A stretch of DNA of 64,000 nt, from positions 1,507,501 through 1,571,500 of the forward strand of contig NZ_CP152049.1 in NCBI RefSeq assembly GCF_038630985.1. Reading direction: 5' to 3'. Origin of the DNA: Paenibacillus sp. FSL H8-0548. GTDB taxonomy: Bacteria; Bacillota; Bacilli; Paenibacillales; Paenibacillaceae. This document shows positions 28,196 through 36,515 of the stretch, one piece after another. How positions within the stretch are numbered: the first letter of the stretch is position 1; every line of letters begins with the position of its first letter. Below the pieces are notes generated by a model, which saw only the letters and a program-made list of their open reading frames with translations, had not been told where the DNA came from and ran no database searches. A program made the position numbers and the translations under genes.

Positions 28196-28484
28196 TATAG
28201 GAAACTATGGATTCTCCGAACCTAATGATAACGATGCTGTGCGAGCAGCCGGAGAGCGGATAACGAAATCTAACGGAAACCAGAGACGCTAAAGTTCCAT
28301 TTTTGGTTAGCGTCACATTGTAACGGAAACCAGAGACTCTATTACGTAGAAATGAAGCGAAATCAGGGATGTAGGGTACAAATAGAGGTCCGTGTTTCCG
28401 TTAGAATTTTGAAACGAAAAATCAAGGCGATTTAGCGTCTGTGGTTTCCGTTAGAAGTGTGAGTGGATGCGTCTGCGATTTCCA
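28196..28484. repeat. 289-bp dispersed palindromic repeat, copy 2
   Basis: Second copy of the element at 4007-4295, in the same orientation and of exactly the same length. The outer inverted units (28271-28292 and 28432-28453) are complementary at 21 of 22 positions, and their spacing equals that of copy 1. Both copies begin a few bases after an intrinsic terminator. The copies differ by scattered substitutions that leave the stems largely intact. Confidence 0.85.
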
Positions 28485-28980
28485 GTTATATCTTAAGGGA
28501 AAAGGAATCAAGGACACCGCCGATTTCTTTGGTTCAACTGATATAGTTGGGTTAGTTCGTTTAGGGAATAGCGCTATAGGACGAGGCTACGCTGCAGTTT
28601 GTACAACGTAATTGACGTTGCTTGCCTGACTCGATACGTACACTGTAGTTTGTGCAATAGATGGCCTATTCTAGGGCGATATTCGTTGGTTTGGAGCTCA
28701 TTCTCCTGCAAAATTACCATGTAGCCAGCAGAAACAGCTCTCATGTGAGGTTTTCATTGTACGAAGTGCAGTGTAGGCGCTTCTCCTTCATCTAGCGGAT
28801 ACTTTAAGTGCATGATATAGCGAATTTTGGCTCGTAGGCAGCTAAGGATGCTGTAAGGATAGCTGTGCATTGGAGTCTAATCTATAAGTTTTCAATATTT
28901 CATTTAATAGATCTATTCACATACAATCCCGCCAAAGAGGAATATTTTACCTAATTCTATACTTAGATAATTAACAAGTC
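28485..28980. other. Gene-free stretch with a degenerate short repeat
   Basis: No credible coding frame is seen. A 14-base motif of the form TGCAGTTTGTACAA occurs at 28593, again as TGTAGTTTGTGCAA at 28644, and inverted as TTGTACGAAGTGCA at 28757. This may be a decayed repeat or a structured element. Nothing else stands out. Confidence 0.45.
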
Positions 28981-28993
28981 TGTCATAAAGTTA

Positions 28994-29022
28994 TTGACGA
29001 TGAACCGTTTTCATGCCATAAT
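28994..29022 (+). promoter_or_regulatory. Promoter of the LacI-oxidoreductase operon
   Basis: TTGACG and CATAAT are separated by exactly 17 bases, a strong sigma-A type match. The spacer contains the imperfect dyad ATGAA/TTCAT, a possible second regulator site. Confidence 0.8.
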
Positions 29023-29036
29023 GTACGCGTGTACAT
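29021..29036 (+). promoter_or_regulatory. Operator-like palindrome
   Basis: ATGTAC and GTACAT flank a GCGT centre and overlap the last bases of the -10 box and the expected transcription start. A LacI-family repressor bound here would block the promoter, so autoregulation by the next gene is likely. Confidence 0.7.
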
Positions 29037-29083
29037 TAAAGTGGAAATGTTGCTTTGTCTATTAGCTTTACAGGAGGAAAACG

Positions 29084-30127
29084 ATTATTAGCAGGAAAGA
29101 AGTAGCAAAGCTGGCAGGTGTCTCGGAAGCAACAGTATCTAGAGTTTTGAACAATGTTGGCCCCTTGAAGGAGGAAACACGGAAACGTGTATTGCAGGCT
29201 GCCGCTGAGCTTGGTTACGTTCCCAATGCGCTGGCACAGCAATTTGCCCGCAGGAAGAGCGGTAATATTGGTGTTATTTTGCCGTTCGTGCCAAAGGTAC
29301 ATTTGTTCTCTACGTACTATTTCTCGGAAATATTAAGCGGTATCGGTGAAACGGCGAAGCGCTGTGGCTATGATCTACTGCTCATCTTCCGAGAACCGGA
29401 TGGAGCAAGAGATTATGCGAAGCTGTTCCGCACGCAGAAAATTGACGCTTGCATCTTGCTTGGCTCTCAGAATGTGCCGGAAGAACGATTGGCTCTTGAT
29501 GAATTAAGAGCAGGAGGCTTTCCGTTCTGCCTGGTGAATCAGCGCTACGATGAGGAAGATTACTTGTATGTTGATGCGGATCATTTTGCTGGAAGCAAGG
29601 CGGCAGTTAGCCACTTAATCGAGCAAGGCAGGCACAGCATTGCCTTCGTAAACGGGCCTCCGCAATATTCCAATAGTGCTGATCGGTTGGATGGTTATAA
29701 ATCAGCCTTAGAGGAAGCAGGCATAACGTTTAAGGAGGAGCTCGTCTACGCAGGCAATTACAGTCGGAAGAGCGGCTATGAGCTGGCAGAGCATCTGGCG
29801 CAAGAGATACTTGCAGGCAGCATGGATGCGATATTCGCAGCCAATGATCGGATGGCGATTGGATTAATGCAGGGCTTGCGGGAGCGGGAGCTTCATGCAG
29901 GGCAGCATTATGCTCTAATCGGCTATGACGATTCAGACGGTTCGCGAATCATTAGCCCAAGGCTCTCGACGGTAGCGGTTCCTTTCTACGAAATGGGCAA
30001 GCGTGCAGCTGCAAGACTGCTCGAATCACAGCAAGAGAACGAAAAGTCCATGCTAAGGCATGATATTTTACCGGTCAGCCTGGTCCAGAGGGAAACAACT
30101 GAAATGACAAATATAAACCTTAAATGA
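29084..30127 (+). CDS. LacI-family transcriptional regulator with non-canonical ATT start
   Basis: A 347-residue repressor. The N-terminal helix-turn-helix (EVAKLAGVSEATVSRVLNN, about residues 6-24) is followed by a periplasmic-binding-like effector domain (about 58-335) for a sugar or derivative. In this frame no ATG, GTG or TTG exists between the stop TAG at 29063 and TTG 29147, which lies after the helix-turn-helix. A perfect AGGAGG (29072-29077) is six bases before ATT 29084, and the protein would read (M)ISRKEVAKLAG, as in normal LacI proteins. So ATT is the likely start. It heads the operon that continues with two oxidoreductases and ThuA. Confidence 0.85.
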   Translation: MISRKEVAKLAGVSEATVSRVLNNVGPLKEETRKRVLQAAAELGYVPNALAQQFARRKSGNIGVILPFVPKVHLFSTYYFSEILSGIGETAKRCGYDLLLIFREPDGARDYAKLFRTQKIDACILLGSQNVPEERLALDELRAGGFPFCLVNQRYDEEDYLYVDADHFAGSKAAVSHLIEQGRHSIAFVNGPPQYSNSADRLDGYKSALEEAGITFKEELVYAGNYSRKSGYELAEHLAQEILAGSMDAIFAANDRMAIGLMQGLRERELHAGQHYALIGYDDSDGSRIISPRLSTVAVPFYEMGKRAAARLLESQQENEKSMLRHDILPVSLVQRETTEMTNINLK

Positions 30128-30144
30128 GAGGCAGGTTTTTTTCT

Positions 30145-31308
30145 ATGGAGAAAGTAAGAATAGGTATGGTCGGTTATAAGTTTATGGGCAAAGCGCATAG
30201 CAACGCTTATCGCGCGCTTCCAATGTTTTTTCCAGATTCGATTAAACCGGAAATGAAAGCGATTTGTGGACGTGATCCAGAAGCATTGGAGCAAGCTAGA
30301 GTGCAGTTTGGCTGGGAAAGCGCAGAAACCGATTGGAAGGAGCTCGTTAAGCGTGAGGATATCGATCTAATCGATATTAATGCACCAAGTGATGCACATA
30401 AAGCAATCGCGCTCGGAGCAGCAGCTGAGGGCAAGCATATTTTCTGCGAGAAACCACTCGCTCTCTCGCTTGCGGATTCTCGTGAAATGCTGGAAGCGGC
30501 AGAAAAAGCTGGCATCAAGCATATGGTGGGCTTCAGCTACCGGTTTGCGCCGGCAGTACAGCTGGCGAAGAAGCTTGTCTCTGATGGGCGAATCGGTGAA
30601 ATTCATCATTTCCGTGCTGTATTTTTGCAGGATTGGATTCTTGACCCGAGCTTCCCGCTCGTATGGCGTCTTCAGAAGGAGATTGCTGGTTCAGGCTCCC
30701 ATGGAGACTTAGGAGCGCATTTGATTGATATGGCACGTTTCCTTGTTGGTGAATTCGATGAAGTCATTGGGATGAATGAGACTTTCGTTAAGGAGCGTCC
30801 GATTGCTTCAGCTATGACCGGACTCAGCGCGAAAGGCAGTGAGGATGGTCCACGCGGCGAAGTTACAGTTGATGATGCTACGCTGTTCATGACTCGCTTT
30901 GCTAACGGCGCGCTAGGCAGCTTCGAGGCTACTCGCTTCGCAGCGGGTCACCGCTGTACGAATGCATTTGAAATTAACGGCAGCAAAGGCAGCATTAAGT
31001 TTGATTTTGAGCGAATGAATGAGCTTCAGGTTTATTTTACAAACGATGATGAGGATGTACAGGGCTTCCGCCGGGTGCTTGCAACCGATCCTTCACATGC
31101 TTATATGGATGCTTGGTGGCCGGCCGGACATACGATTGGCTACGAGCACACCTTCACCCATGAGATGCATGAGCTGATGCAATCATTTGCTGAGGATCGC
31201 CAGCCAGTACCTAACTTTGTTGACGGTGTGAAATGCCAAGAGGTTCTCGAGGCAGTGGATCGTTCGATTGCAGAGCGCCGCTGGGTTTCAATTAGCGAAT
31301 TAGCTTAG
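30145..31308 (+). CDS. Gfo/Idh/MocA family oxidoreductase
   Basis: A 387-residue NAD(P)-dependent dehydrogenase. The Rossmann motif is modified to GMVGYKFMGKAHSNAY, and the catalytic lysine lies in the conserved EKPL motif (FCEKPLAL, near residue 103). The C-terminal substrate domain follows, with GSHGDLGAHLIDMARFLVG. Such enzymes oxidise ring hydroxyls of sugars, inositols or glycosides. ATG 30145 gives a normal start; an in-frame ATG at 30124 overlaps the LacI stop. It probably works with the ThuA-like protein and the second oxidoreductase in the same operon. Confidence 0.92.
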   Translation: MEKVRIGMVGYKFMGKAHSNAYRALPMFFPDSIKPEMKAICGRDPEALEQARVQFGWESAETDWKELVKREDIDLIDINAPSDAHKAIALGAAAEGKHIFCEKPLALSLADSREMLEAAEKAGIKHMVGFSYRFAPAVQLAKKLVSDGRIGEIHHFRAVFLQDWILDPSFPLVWRLQKEIAGSGSHGDLGAHLIDMARFLVGEFDEVIGMNETFVKERPIASAMTGLSAKGSEDGPRGEVTVDDATLFMTRFANGALGSFEATRFAAGHRCTNAFEINGSKGSIKFDFERMNELQVYFTNDDEDVQGFRRVLATDPSHAYMDAWWPAGHTIGYEHTFTHEMHELMQSFAEDRQPVPNFVDGVKCQEVLEAVDRSIAERRWVSISELA

Positions 31309-31354
31309 AAGATATAGAGCATTTATAGAGTGCTTAGAGAGGCAGGAGATACGA

Positions 31355-32077
31355 ATGAAAAAAGCGTTGATCGTATGGGGAGGCTGGGATGGTCATCAGC
31401 CCAAAGAAGTTGCGGAAATATTTCGCGAGGTGCTTGCCTCGGAGGATTTTGAGGTAGAGGTATCGGATACGCTGGAAGCTTTCGCAGATGCAGAGAAGCT
31501 GCTGGGACTGGATCTAATCGTACCGGTATGGACGATGGCGCGAATCGAGCAGAAGCTGGTGGATAACGTTTCAGCAGCGGTACAAAGTGGGGTTGGCCTC
31601 GCTGGCTGCCATGGCGGCATGTGTGATGCTTTCCGTGAAAATGTAGACTGGCAGTTTATGACTGGCGGGCAATGGGTAGCGCATCCAGGCAATGATGGTG
31701 TTGAATACACAGTGAATATTAACAATTCAAGCAGCTCGCTTACAGATGGAATCGAAGACTTTGTTGTAAGCTCAGAGCAATACTACTTGCATGTGGACCC
31801 TGCGGTAGAAGTGCTCGCAACGACACGTTTTCCTATAACGGAGGGACCTCATTCGCTTAACAAAGCTGTCGATATGCCGGTAGCTTGGACAAAGCGCTGG
31901 GGTGTTGGACGGGTTTATTATAACTCGCTTGGCCATCAGGCGAACATCATTGATATTCCTACCGTGAAGGAGCTTATGCGACGCGGCTTCCTATGGTGTG
32001 CAGAAGGCAAAGCAAGAGCATTAGAGGCTGGCGCAGCAACAGCTGCCTACAGCGGTATGGCCGACAATCAGCTGTAA
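31355..32077 (+). CDS. ThuA-like domain protein
   Basis: A 240-residue cytoplasmic protein with the class-I glutamine-amidotransferase-like fold of the ThuA family. It starts with ALIVWGGWDGHQP and has the motif GVGLAGCHGGMCDAF, then GGQWVAHPG and a late GRVYYNSLGHQ. ThuA was first described in rhizobial trehalose utilisation and often accompanies Gfo/Idh/MocA dehydrogenases acting on keto-glycosides. The His-Gly pairs could be structural or metal-related. An AGGAGA site precedes the ATG. The substrate is unknown. Confidence 0.88.
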   Translation: MKKALIVWGGWDGHQPKEVAEIFREVLASEDFEVEVSDTLEAFADAEKLLGLDLIVPVWTMARIEQKLVDNVSAAVQSGVGLAGCHGGMCDAFRENVDWQFMTGGQWVAHPGNDGVEYTVNINNSSSSLTDGIEDFVVSSEQYYLHVDPAVEVLATTRFPITEGPHSLNKAVDMPVAWTKRWGVGRVYYNSLGHQANIIDIPTVKELMRRGFLWCAEGKARALEAGAATAAYSGMADNQL

Positions 32078-32119
32078 TTCTATTCCTAATACATGATATG
32101 AGACGAGGGAAAGACTGAA

Positions 32120-33220
32120 ATGGACAAAATTAAAGCCGGGATTATTGGAACAGGCAATATTAGCGGGATATATTTTGAGAATGGAAATCGCTTTGATGCA
32201 CTTCAGGTTGTAGCTTGTGCGGATTTGGATGTTGAACGGGCAATAGCGAAGGGTGAGGAGTTTGGCGTACGCGGCTGTTCTGTAGAGGACTTGCTTGCTG
32301 ATCCTGACATTCAGCTGATCATTAATTTGACCATTCCTCAGGCTCATGCTTCGGTTTGCTTACGGGCGCTTGAAGCTGGAAAACATGTTTATGTAGAGAA
32401 GCCTTTCGCCGTTACACGCGAGGAAGCCAAGCAGGTGCTGGATCTTGCAGAGCAAAAAGGTTTGTATGTAGGGAGCGCGCCGGATACGTTCCTCGGCGGA
32501 GGAATTCAGACGAGCATCAAGCTGCTTGAGGATGGCTGGATCGGCACGCCAATTGGCGCGACTGCGTTTATGGTGTGCGGCGGTCATGAGTCATGGCATC
32601 CGTCTCCTGAGTTTTATTACCAGAAGGGCGGCGGCCCGATGTTTGACATGGGTCCTTATTATTTAACCGCTCTCGTTGCGCTGCTTGGACCTATCACTCG
32701 CGTCACAGGCTCAGCACGTATCTCCTATCCGGAGAGAACGATTACGAGCAAGCCGAAATACGGTCAGCAGGTTGAGGTTGAGGTTCCTACTCATATCGCA
32801 GGCGTAATGGATTTTGCATCTGGTCCAATCGGCACCCTTCTGACGAGCTTTGACGTTAAAGGCGGATCAACATTGCCGCGTATTGAGGTATACGGCAGCG
32901 CGGGAACGCTGCTCGTTCCCGATCCTAACGGCTTCGGCGGTCAAATTAAGCTTTGGCGTGCAGGCTCGAATGAATGGTCGGATATTCCTCTGGCATACGG
33001 CTACACGGAGAACGCACGCGGTGTAGGCGCAGCTGATATGGCGAAAGCGATTCAAACCGGTCGCAAGCATCGCTCTAATGGCGAATTAGCTTATCATGTG
33101 CTTGAGGCAATGCATGGTTTCCACGATGCATCGGAGCAAGGCAAGCATTATGTCATGGAGAGCACCTGCGAGCGTCCAGCGCCATTGCCACTAGGCTTAC
33201 AGCCGTATTGCTTGGACTAA
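32120..33220 (+). CDS. Gfo/Idh/MocA family oxidoreductase (second)
   Basis: A 366-residue dehydrogenase with Rossmann motif [14 protein letters not shown], catalytic-lysine motif [13 protein letters not shown] and the substrate-domain segment [22 protein letters not shown]. It is only distantly related to the enzyme at 30145, so the two probably act on successive or opposite steps, for example oxidation and later reduction of a keto-sugar. It is the last gene of the operon; a strong terminator follows 21 bases downstream. Confidence 0.92.
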   Translation: MDKIKAGIIGTGNISGIYFENGNRFDALQVVACADLDVERAIAKGEEFGVRGCSVEDLLADPDIQLIINLTIPQAHASVCLRALEAGKHVYVEKPFAVTREEAKQVLDLAEQKGLYVGSAPDTFLGGGIQTSIKLLEDGWIGTPIGATAFMVCGGHESWHPSPEFYYQKGGGPMFDMGPYYLTALVALLGPITRVTGSARISYPERTITSKPKYGQQVEVEVPTHIAGVMDFASGPIGTLLTSFDVKGGSTLPRIEVYGSAGTLLVPDPNGFGGQIKLWRAGSNEWSDIPLAYGYTENARGVGAADMAKAIQTGRKHRSNGELAYHVLEAMHGFHDASEQGKHYVMESTCERPAPLPLGLQPYCLD

Positions 33221-33241
33221 TACAGCAGCAAAGAAAGCAAC

Positions 33242-33277
33242 AAAAAAAGCAGAGCGATGTTTCGCTCTGCTTTTTTT
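33242..33277. terminator. Bidirectional terminator
   Basis: A perfect long stem, AAAAAAAGCAGAGCGA/TCGCTCTGCTTTTTTT, with loop TGTT serves the oxidoreductase operon on the + strand. It also serves the betaine importer genes, whose last stop is at 33281 on the - strand. Confidence 0.95.
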
Positions 33278-33280
33278 GTA

Positions 33281-34147
33281 CTATTTTATCCACGTATCAA
33301 CTTTTTCAGCGTTTGCCTCTACCCATGCTTTTGCGGCAGCTTCAGGTGTAGCGCCATCTTGAATTTGAATCATGACCTCGGCCATATCGTCTGGCGTCCA
33401 GTTAAACTTATCAAGAAAAGCGTAAGCTTCCGGCAAATCAGTGTTTAGGTTTTTACGTGCCATTGTATGAATTTGCTCAGCTCCACCATATACGTTTTTA
33501 GGATCCTCCAAATATTTCAGATCCATCTTGGCGAACATCCAGTGCGGAGTCCAGCCTGTAACGATAATCGGCTCTTTGTTGGCATAAGCTTTTTGAAGCT
33601 GTTGTGTCATGGCTGCGGAAGAGCTTTCAAGCAGCGTCCACTTATCACGCAAGTTATATTCATCCATTACTTTATCAGTAGCCATCATTAGTCCAGCGCC
33701 GGGCTCAATGCCGATAATCGTATGATCTACCGTATCACCAACCGCATCATTCAATTGATCAATACTGTTAATATCCATATAGGCAGGAACGACTAGACCA
33801 GTTTTGGTGCCTTCAAGGTTAGGCCCTAGGTCGTCGTATTTCCCGTTATATTTTGATACGTAGGAAGCATGCGTCGAAGGCAACCAAGCAGCTACCATGG
33901 CATCCGCACTGCCATCGGAGATGCCAGCCCACATAGGACCCGCGTCTACCTGCATGAGTTCAACCTGATAATCGAGTTTTTGCTCAAGCACCTCTTTTAC
34001 GACATGAGTGCTTGCTAACTCTGAATCCCAAGCCACATAGGCGAGCGTTATTTTTTTCTTACCGGCGTTGCCGGAAGAAGAACATCCGGCTATCAATGCG
34101 ATTATCATAATCGCTGCTACAATTGTACTCATTTTTTTGAAATTCAA
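33281..34147 (-). CDS. Glycine betaine/proline-betaine ABC transporter substrate-binding lipoprotein
   Basis: A 288-residue OpuAC-type binding protein. The signal peptide ends in lipobox LIAGC (Cys at about 21). The mature part has the family pattern ITLAYVAWDSE, a tryptophan-containing GPMWAGISDGSADAMVAAWLP and a later VTGWTPHWMF; these tryptophans form the betaine cage in related proteins. A TTG at 34147 is the start, since AAGGAG lies seven bases upstream; an in-frame ATG at 34177 has no site. It is the last gene of the importer operon and is preceded by two stem-loops that may raise its expression or set mRNA ends. Confidence 0.93.
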   Translation of the reverse strand: MNFKKMSTIVAAIMIIALIAGCSSSGNAGKKKITLAYVAWDSELASTHVVKEVLEQKLDYQVELMQVDAGPMWAGISDGSADAMVAAWLPSTHASYVSKYNGKYDDLGPNLEGTKTGLVVPAYMDINSIDQLNDAVGDTVDHTIIGIEPGAGLMMATDKVMDEYNLRDKWTLLESSSAAMTQQLQKAYANKEPIIVTGWTPHWMFAKMDLKYLEDPKNVYGGAEQIHTMARKNLNTDLPEAYAFLDKFNWTPDDMAEVMIQIQDGATPEAAAKAWVEANAEKVDTWIK

Positions 34148-34160
34148 AAAATCACTCCTT

Positions 34161-34219
34161 AAAAGTTTGTGAAGCAAACTTACTTCGAAAGCATATCCTT
34201 AAATTTTGTGTAACAAAAT
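34161..34219 (-). repeat. Two tandem stem-loop units before the binding-protein start
   Basis: Unit one has arms AGTTTG/CAAACT (34164-34169, 34175-34180), and unit two ATTTTG/CAAAAT (34203-34208, 34214-34219). Both have five-base loops and are followed on the + strand by a shared CGAAAGCAT block. They lie between the permease stop and the AAGGAG site, an arrangement that can regulate differential expression of a binding protein. Confidence 0.7.
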
Positions 34220-34245
34220 AGCGTCGAAAGCATGCTTAACAAAGA

Positions 34246-35094
34246 TTAGTTTGTTTTGCTTTTACGAATAACCTGCTGTGTAAGACGATCTAAAATGATC
34301 GCTAAGATGACTATAGCGAGTCCAGCCTCAAAGCCCACACCGGTATTACCTTGTGTTACGGCACGATAGACAGAAGCGCCTACACCTTGTGCACCGATCA
34401 TTGAAGCAATAACGACCATCGAAAGCGATAGCATGATGGTCTGATTGATGCCTGCCATAATGGTAGGCATAGCAATCGGAAGCTGAAGCTTGAAGAGCTT
34501 CTGTGTTGGCGTAGAGCCAAAAGCGTCAGCTGCTTCAACTAATTCCTCCGGTACTTGGCGGATACCTAGATTCGTTAGACGAATGGTCGGCGGGATGGCG
34601 AAGATGATTGAAGAAATTACGCCAGGCACTACGCCCAAGGAGAAGAAGGTTACGGCAGGAAGCAAGTAAACGAAGGCAGGCATCGTCTGCATAAAATCAA
34701 GCAGGGGTGTTATCGTTTTTTGGATATTGCTGCTGCGAGCGCACAGGATACCAACGGGCACGCCAATCAGCACGGATATGAAGGCAGCTGTCAGAACGAG
34801 TGCGAGCGTCTGCATCGTTTGGCTCCATAAGCCGAGATTTTCTATAATCAGCAGTCCAATTAACGTAAATAGTGCCATCTTCCATTTGCCAATAAACCAT
34901 GCGATCAGTGTGAATATTAAGATGAGAACGAGTGCTGGAAACCAATTAAGCACCACTTCCAAGCCGTTCACCGTCTCGCCGACCACTAATCTTATGAACT
35001 TAAACAATGGTTCAAAATTATTTTCAAGCCAAGCCTCAACTGACTCAATCCAGTTTGCTAACGGAATTTTAGGTAGATTAATGATTAGCACCAA
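34246..35094 (-). CDS. Glycine betaine ABC transporter permease
   Basis: A 282-residue OpuAB/ProW-type membrane protein. An N-terminal extracytoplasmic segment precedes about six transmembrane helices (from residue 45 onward). The cytoplasmic loop VEAADAFGSTPTQKLFKLQLPIAMPTI is the ATPase-docking loop of this family. The ATPase gene overlaps it by 17 bases. No ATG is available at the start: TTG 35094 or GTG 35091 is used, with only a weak GGAAG nearby, so translational coupling to the ATPase gene is likely. It imports betaine for osmoprotection. Confidence 0.92.
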   Translation of the reverse strand: MVLIINLPKIPLANWIESVEAWLENNFEPLFKFIRLVVGETVNGLEVVLNWFPALVLILIFTLIAWFIGKWKMALFTLIGLLIIENLGLWSQTMQTLALVLTAAFISVLIGVPVGILCARSSNIQKTITPLLDFMQTMPAFVYLLPAVTFFSLGVVPGVISSIIFAIPPTIRLTNLGIRQVPEELVEAADAFGSTPTQKLFKLQLPIAMPTIMAGINQTIMLSLSMVVIASMIGAQGVGASVYRAVTQGNTGVGFEAGLAIVILAIILDRLTQQVIRKSKTN

Positions 35095-36277
35095 CTTCCA
35101 ATACGGAATTTCCGGCTAATGCAGCAAGAACAGCGCCCTTGATAACAATACCTTTCAGGCGACCGCTGTCATCAATGATGGATACGGGAAATTTGGAATT
35201 GCTCATTAATTCAAATAGTTCGTTGAGCATCGTATCTGGTACAGCTGAGGGTGCTTCACGCTCCATTGCATCTTCTAGCTTCAAGCCGTTATTTATAGCT
35301 TTTACTGCATCTTCTGCCGTTATAACACCAAGCAAACGCATCCCCTTGTCAACGACATACAAGCTTGATACACCGCGGTCACGCATAAATTGCAAAGCGA
35401 CACGAGGTCCTTTCTCGATCGTAATGGTCTCTGGCTTGATCATGACATGTGATGCTGTCAATACTTTGGATAGATCTACATCTTCAACAAAGCGTTCTAC
35501 ATATTTGTTCGCTGGCTGCATCAATATTTCTTCTGGGGAACCGATTTGGACAATGCTTCCATCCTTCATCAAAGCAATTTGATCCCCAATACGGAGAGCC
35601 TCGTTTAAATCATGGGTAATAAAAACGATCGTTTTTTTCATTTTCGACTGGAGCTCCAGCAGCTCATCCTGCATATCCTTGCGAATAAGCGGGTCTAACG
35701 CACTGAAGGCTTCATCCATGAGAATAACATCAGGATCGTTAGCCAGACCTCTTGCGAGTCCAACACGCTGCTGCATACCGCCGCTTAATTGGTCAGGGTA
35801 GCTGTTCTCCCAGCCCTTCAAGCCTACAAGTTCCAGCGAAGTCATCGCCATCTCTCTGCGCTTTTGCCTCTCAATGCCCTGAACCTCAAGCCCATATTCA
35901 ATATTTTGAATAACGGTGCGATGCGGGAACAATGCGAATTTTTGAAATACCATTCCTACATTTTTTCTTCTAAATCTTCTCAACTGCTCTGCAGACATCT
36001 TTAGGACATCTGTTCCGTTAAACAACACTTGCCCTAGAGTGGGCTCAATTAATCGGTTGAGGAGACGAACGAGTGTTGACTTGCCGCTGCCTGACAAGCC
36101 CATTATGACGAATATTTGACCTGCTTCAATGGAGAAGCTAGCTTGGTTGACCCCAACGGTCAGCTTCGTCTCTGCAAAAATTTTCTCTTTAGACCATCCT
36201 TTATCCAGCAGCGGGATCGCTTTTTTCGGATCGGCTCCGAAAATTTTGGTTAGCCTCTTGGCTTCTATGATCGCCAT
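35078..36277 (-). CDS. Glycine betaine ABC transporter ATP-binding protein with CBS domains
   Basis: A 399-residue ATPase of the OpuAA/ProV type. The N-terminal segment (ADPKKAIPLLDKGWSKEKI) is diagnostic. Walker A GLSGSGKST, signature LSGGMQQRVGLARGLA and Walker B VILMDEAFSALDP follow. Two CBS domains (about 275-395) sense ionic strength or nucleotides in relatives. ATG 36277 is chosen because AAGGGGG lies six bases upstream; ATG 36307 lacks a site. It is the first gene of the reverse-strand importer operon and is transcribed away from the GbsR-like regulator gene. Confidence 0.94.
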   Translation of the reverse strand: MAIIEAKRLTKIFGADPKKAIPLLDKGWSKEKIFAETKLTVGVNQASFSIEAGQIFVIMGLSGSGKSTLVRLLNRLIEPTLGQVLFNGTDVLKMSAEQLRRFRRKNVGMVFQKFALFPHRTVIQNIEYGLEVQGIERQKRREMAMTSLELVGLKGWENSYPDQLSGGMQQRVGLARGLANDPDVILMDEAFSALDPLIRKDMQDELLELQSKMKKTIVFITHDLNEALRIGDQIALMKDGSIVQIGSPEEILMQPANKYVERFVEDVDLSKVLTASHVMIKPETITIEKGPRVALQFMRDRGVSSLYVVDKGMRLLGVITAEDAVKAINNGLKLEDAMEREAPSAVPDTMLNELFELMSNSKFPVSIIDDSGRLKGIVIKGAVLAALAGNSVLEVGANH

Positions 36278-36366
36278 ATTATGCCCCCTTGTGGAATATT
36301 TCGACACCTATAAGTTTAGTTGGTTATCTTTGTAATGGTCAAAAGGCGTGAGCCCTCGTATAGTGC

Positions 36367-36412
36367 GTACAGTTATAACTTTACGTACTATACGTACTGT
36401 ATAGTCTGTATA
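36367..36412. promoter_or_regulatory. Divergent control region with dyad repeats
   Basis: Between the importer ATPase gene and the regulator gene lie overlapping near-palindromes built from TACGTA and GTATA elements (TACGTACTATACGTA at 36383-36397). This is a plausible operator for the GbsR-like protein that would act on both directions. Confidence 0.45.
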
Positions 36413-36515
36413 ACTCCCTTTTTGAACCTAAGTGTATTCTTTACTATGGACGGCCATTTGATTACAATAATTAATGTGGGAATGATAGGGGAAGACACTC
36501 CTCAGGAGGAACGAC

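Noticed and set aside
29147..30127. TTG 29147 as start of the LacI-type regulator
   Set aside because: It would remove the whole helix-turn-helix, and no ribosome binding site is present, whereas AGGAGG precedes ATT 29084.
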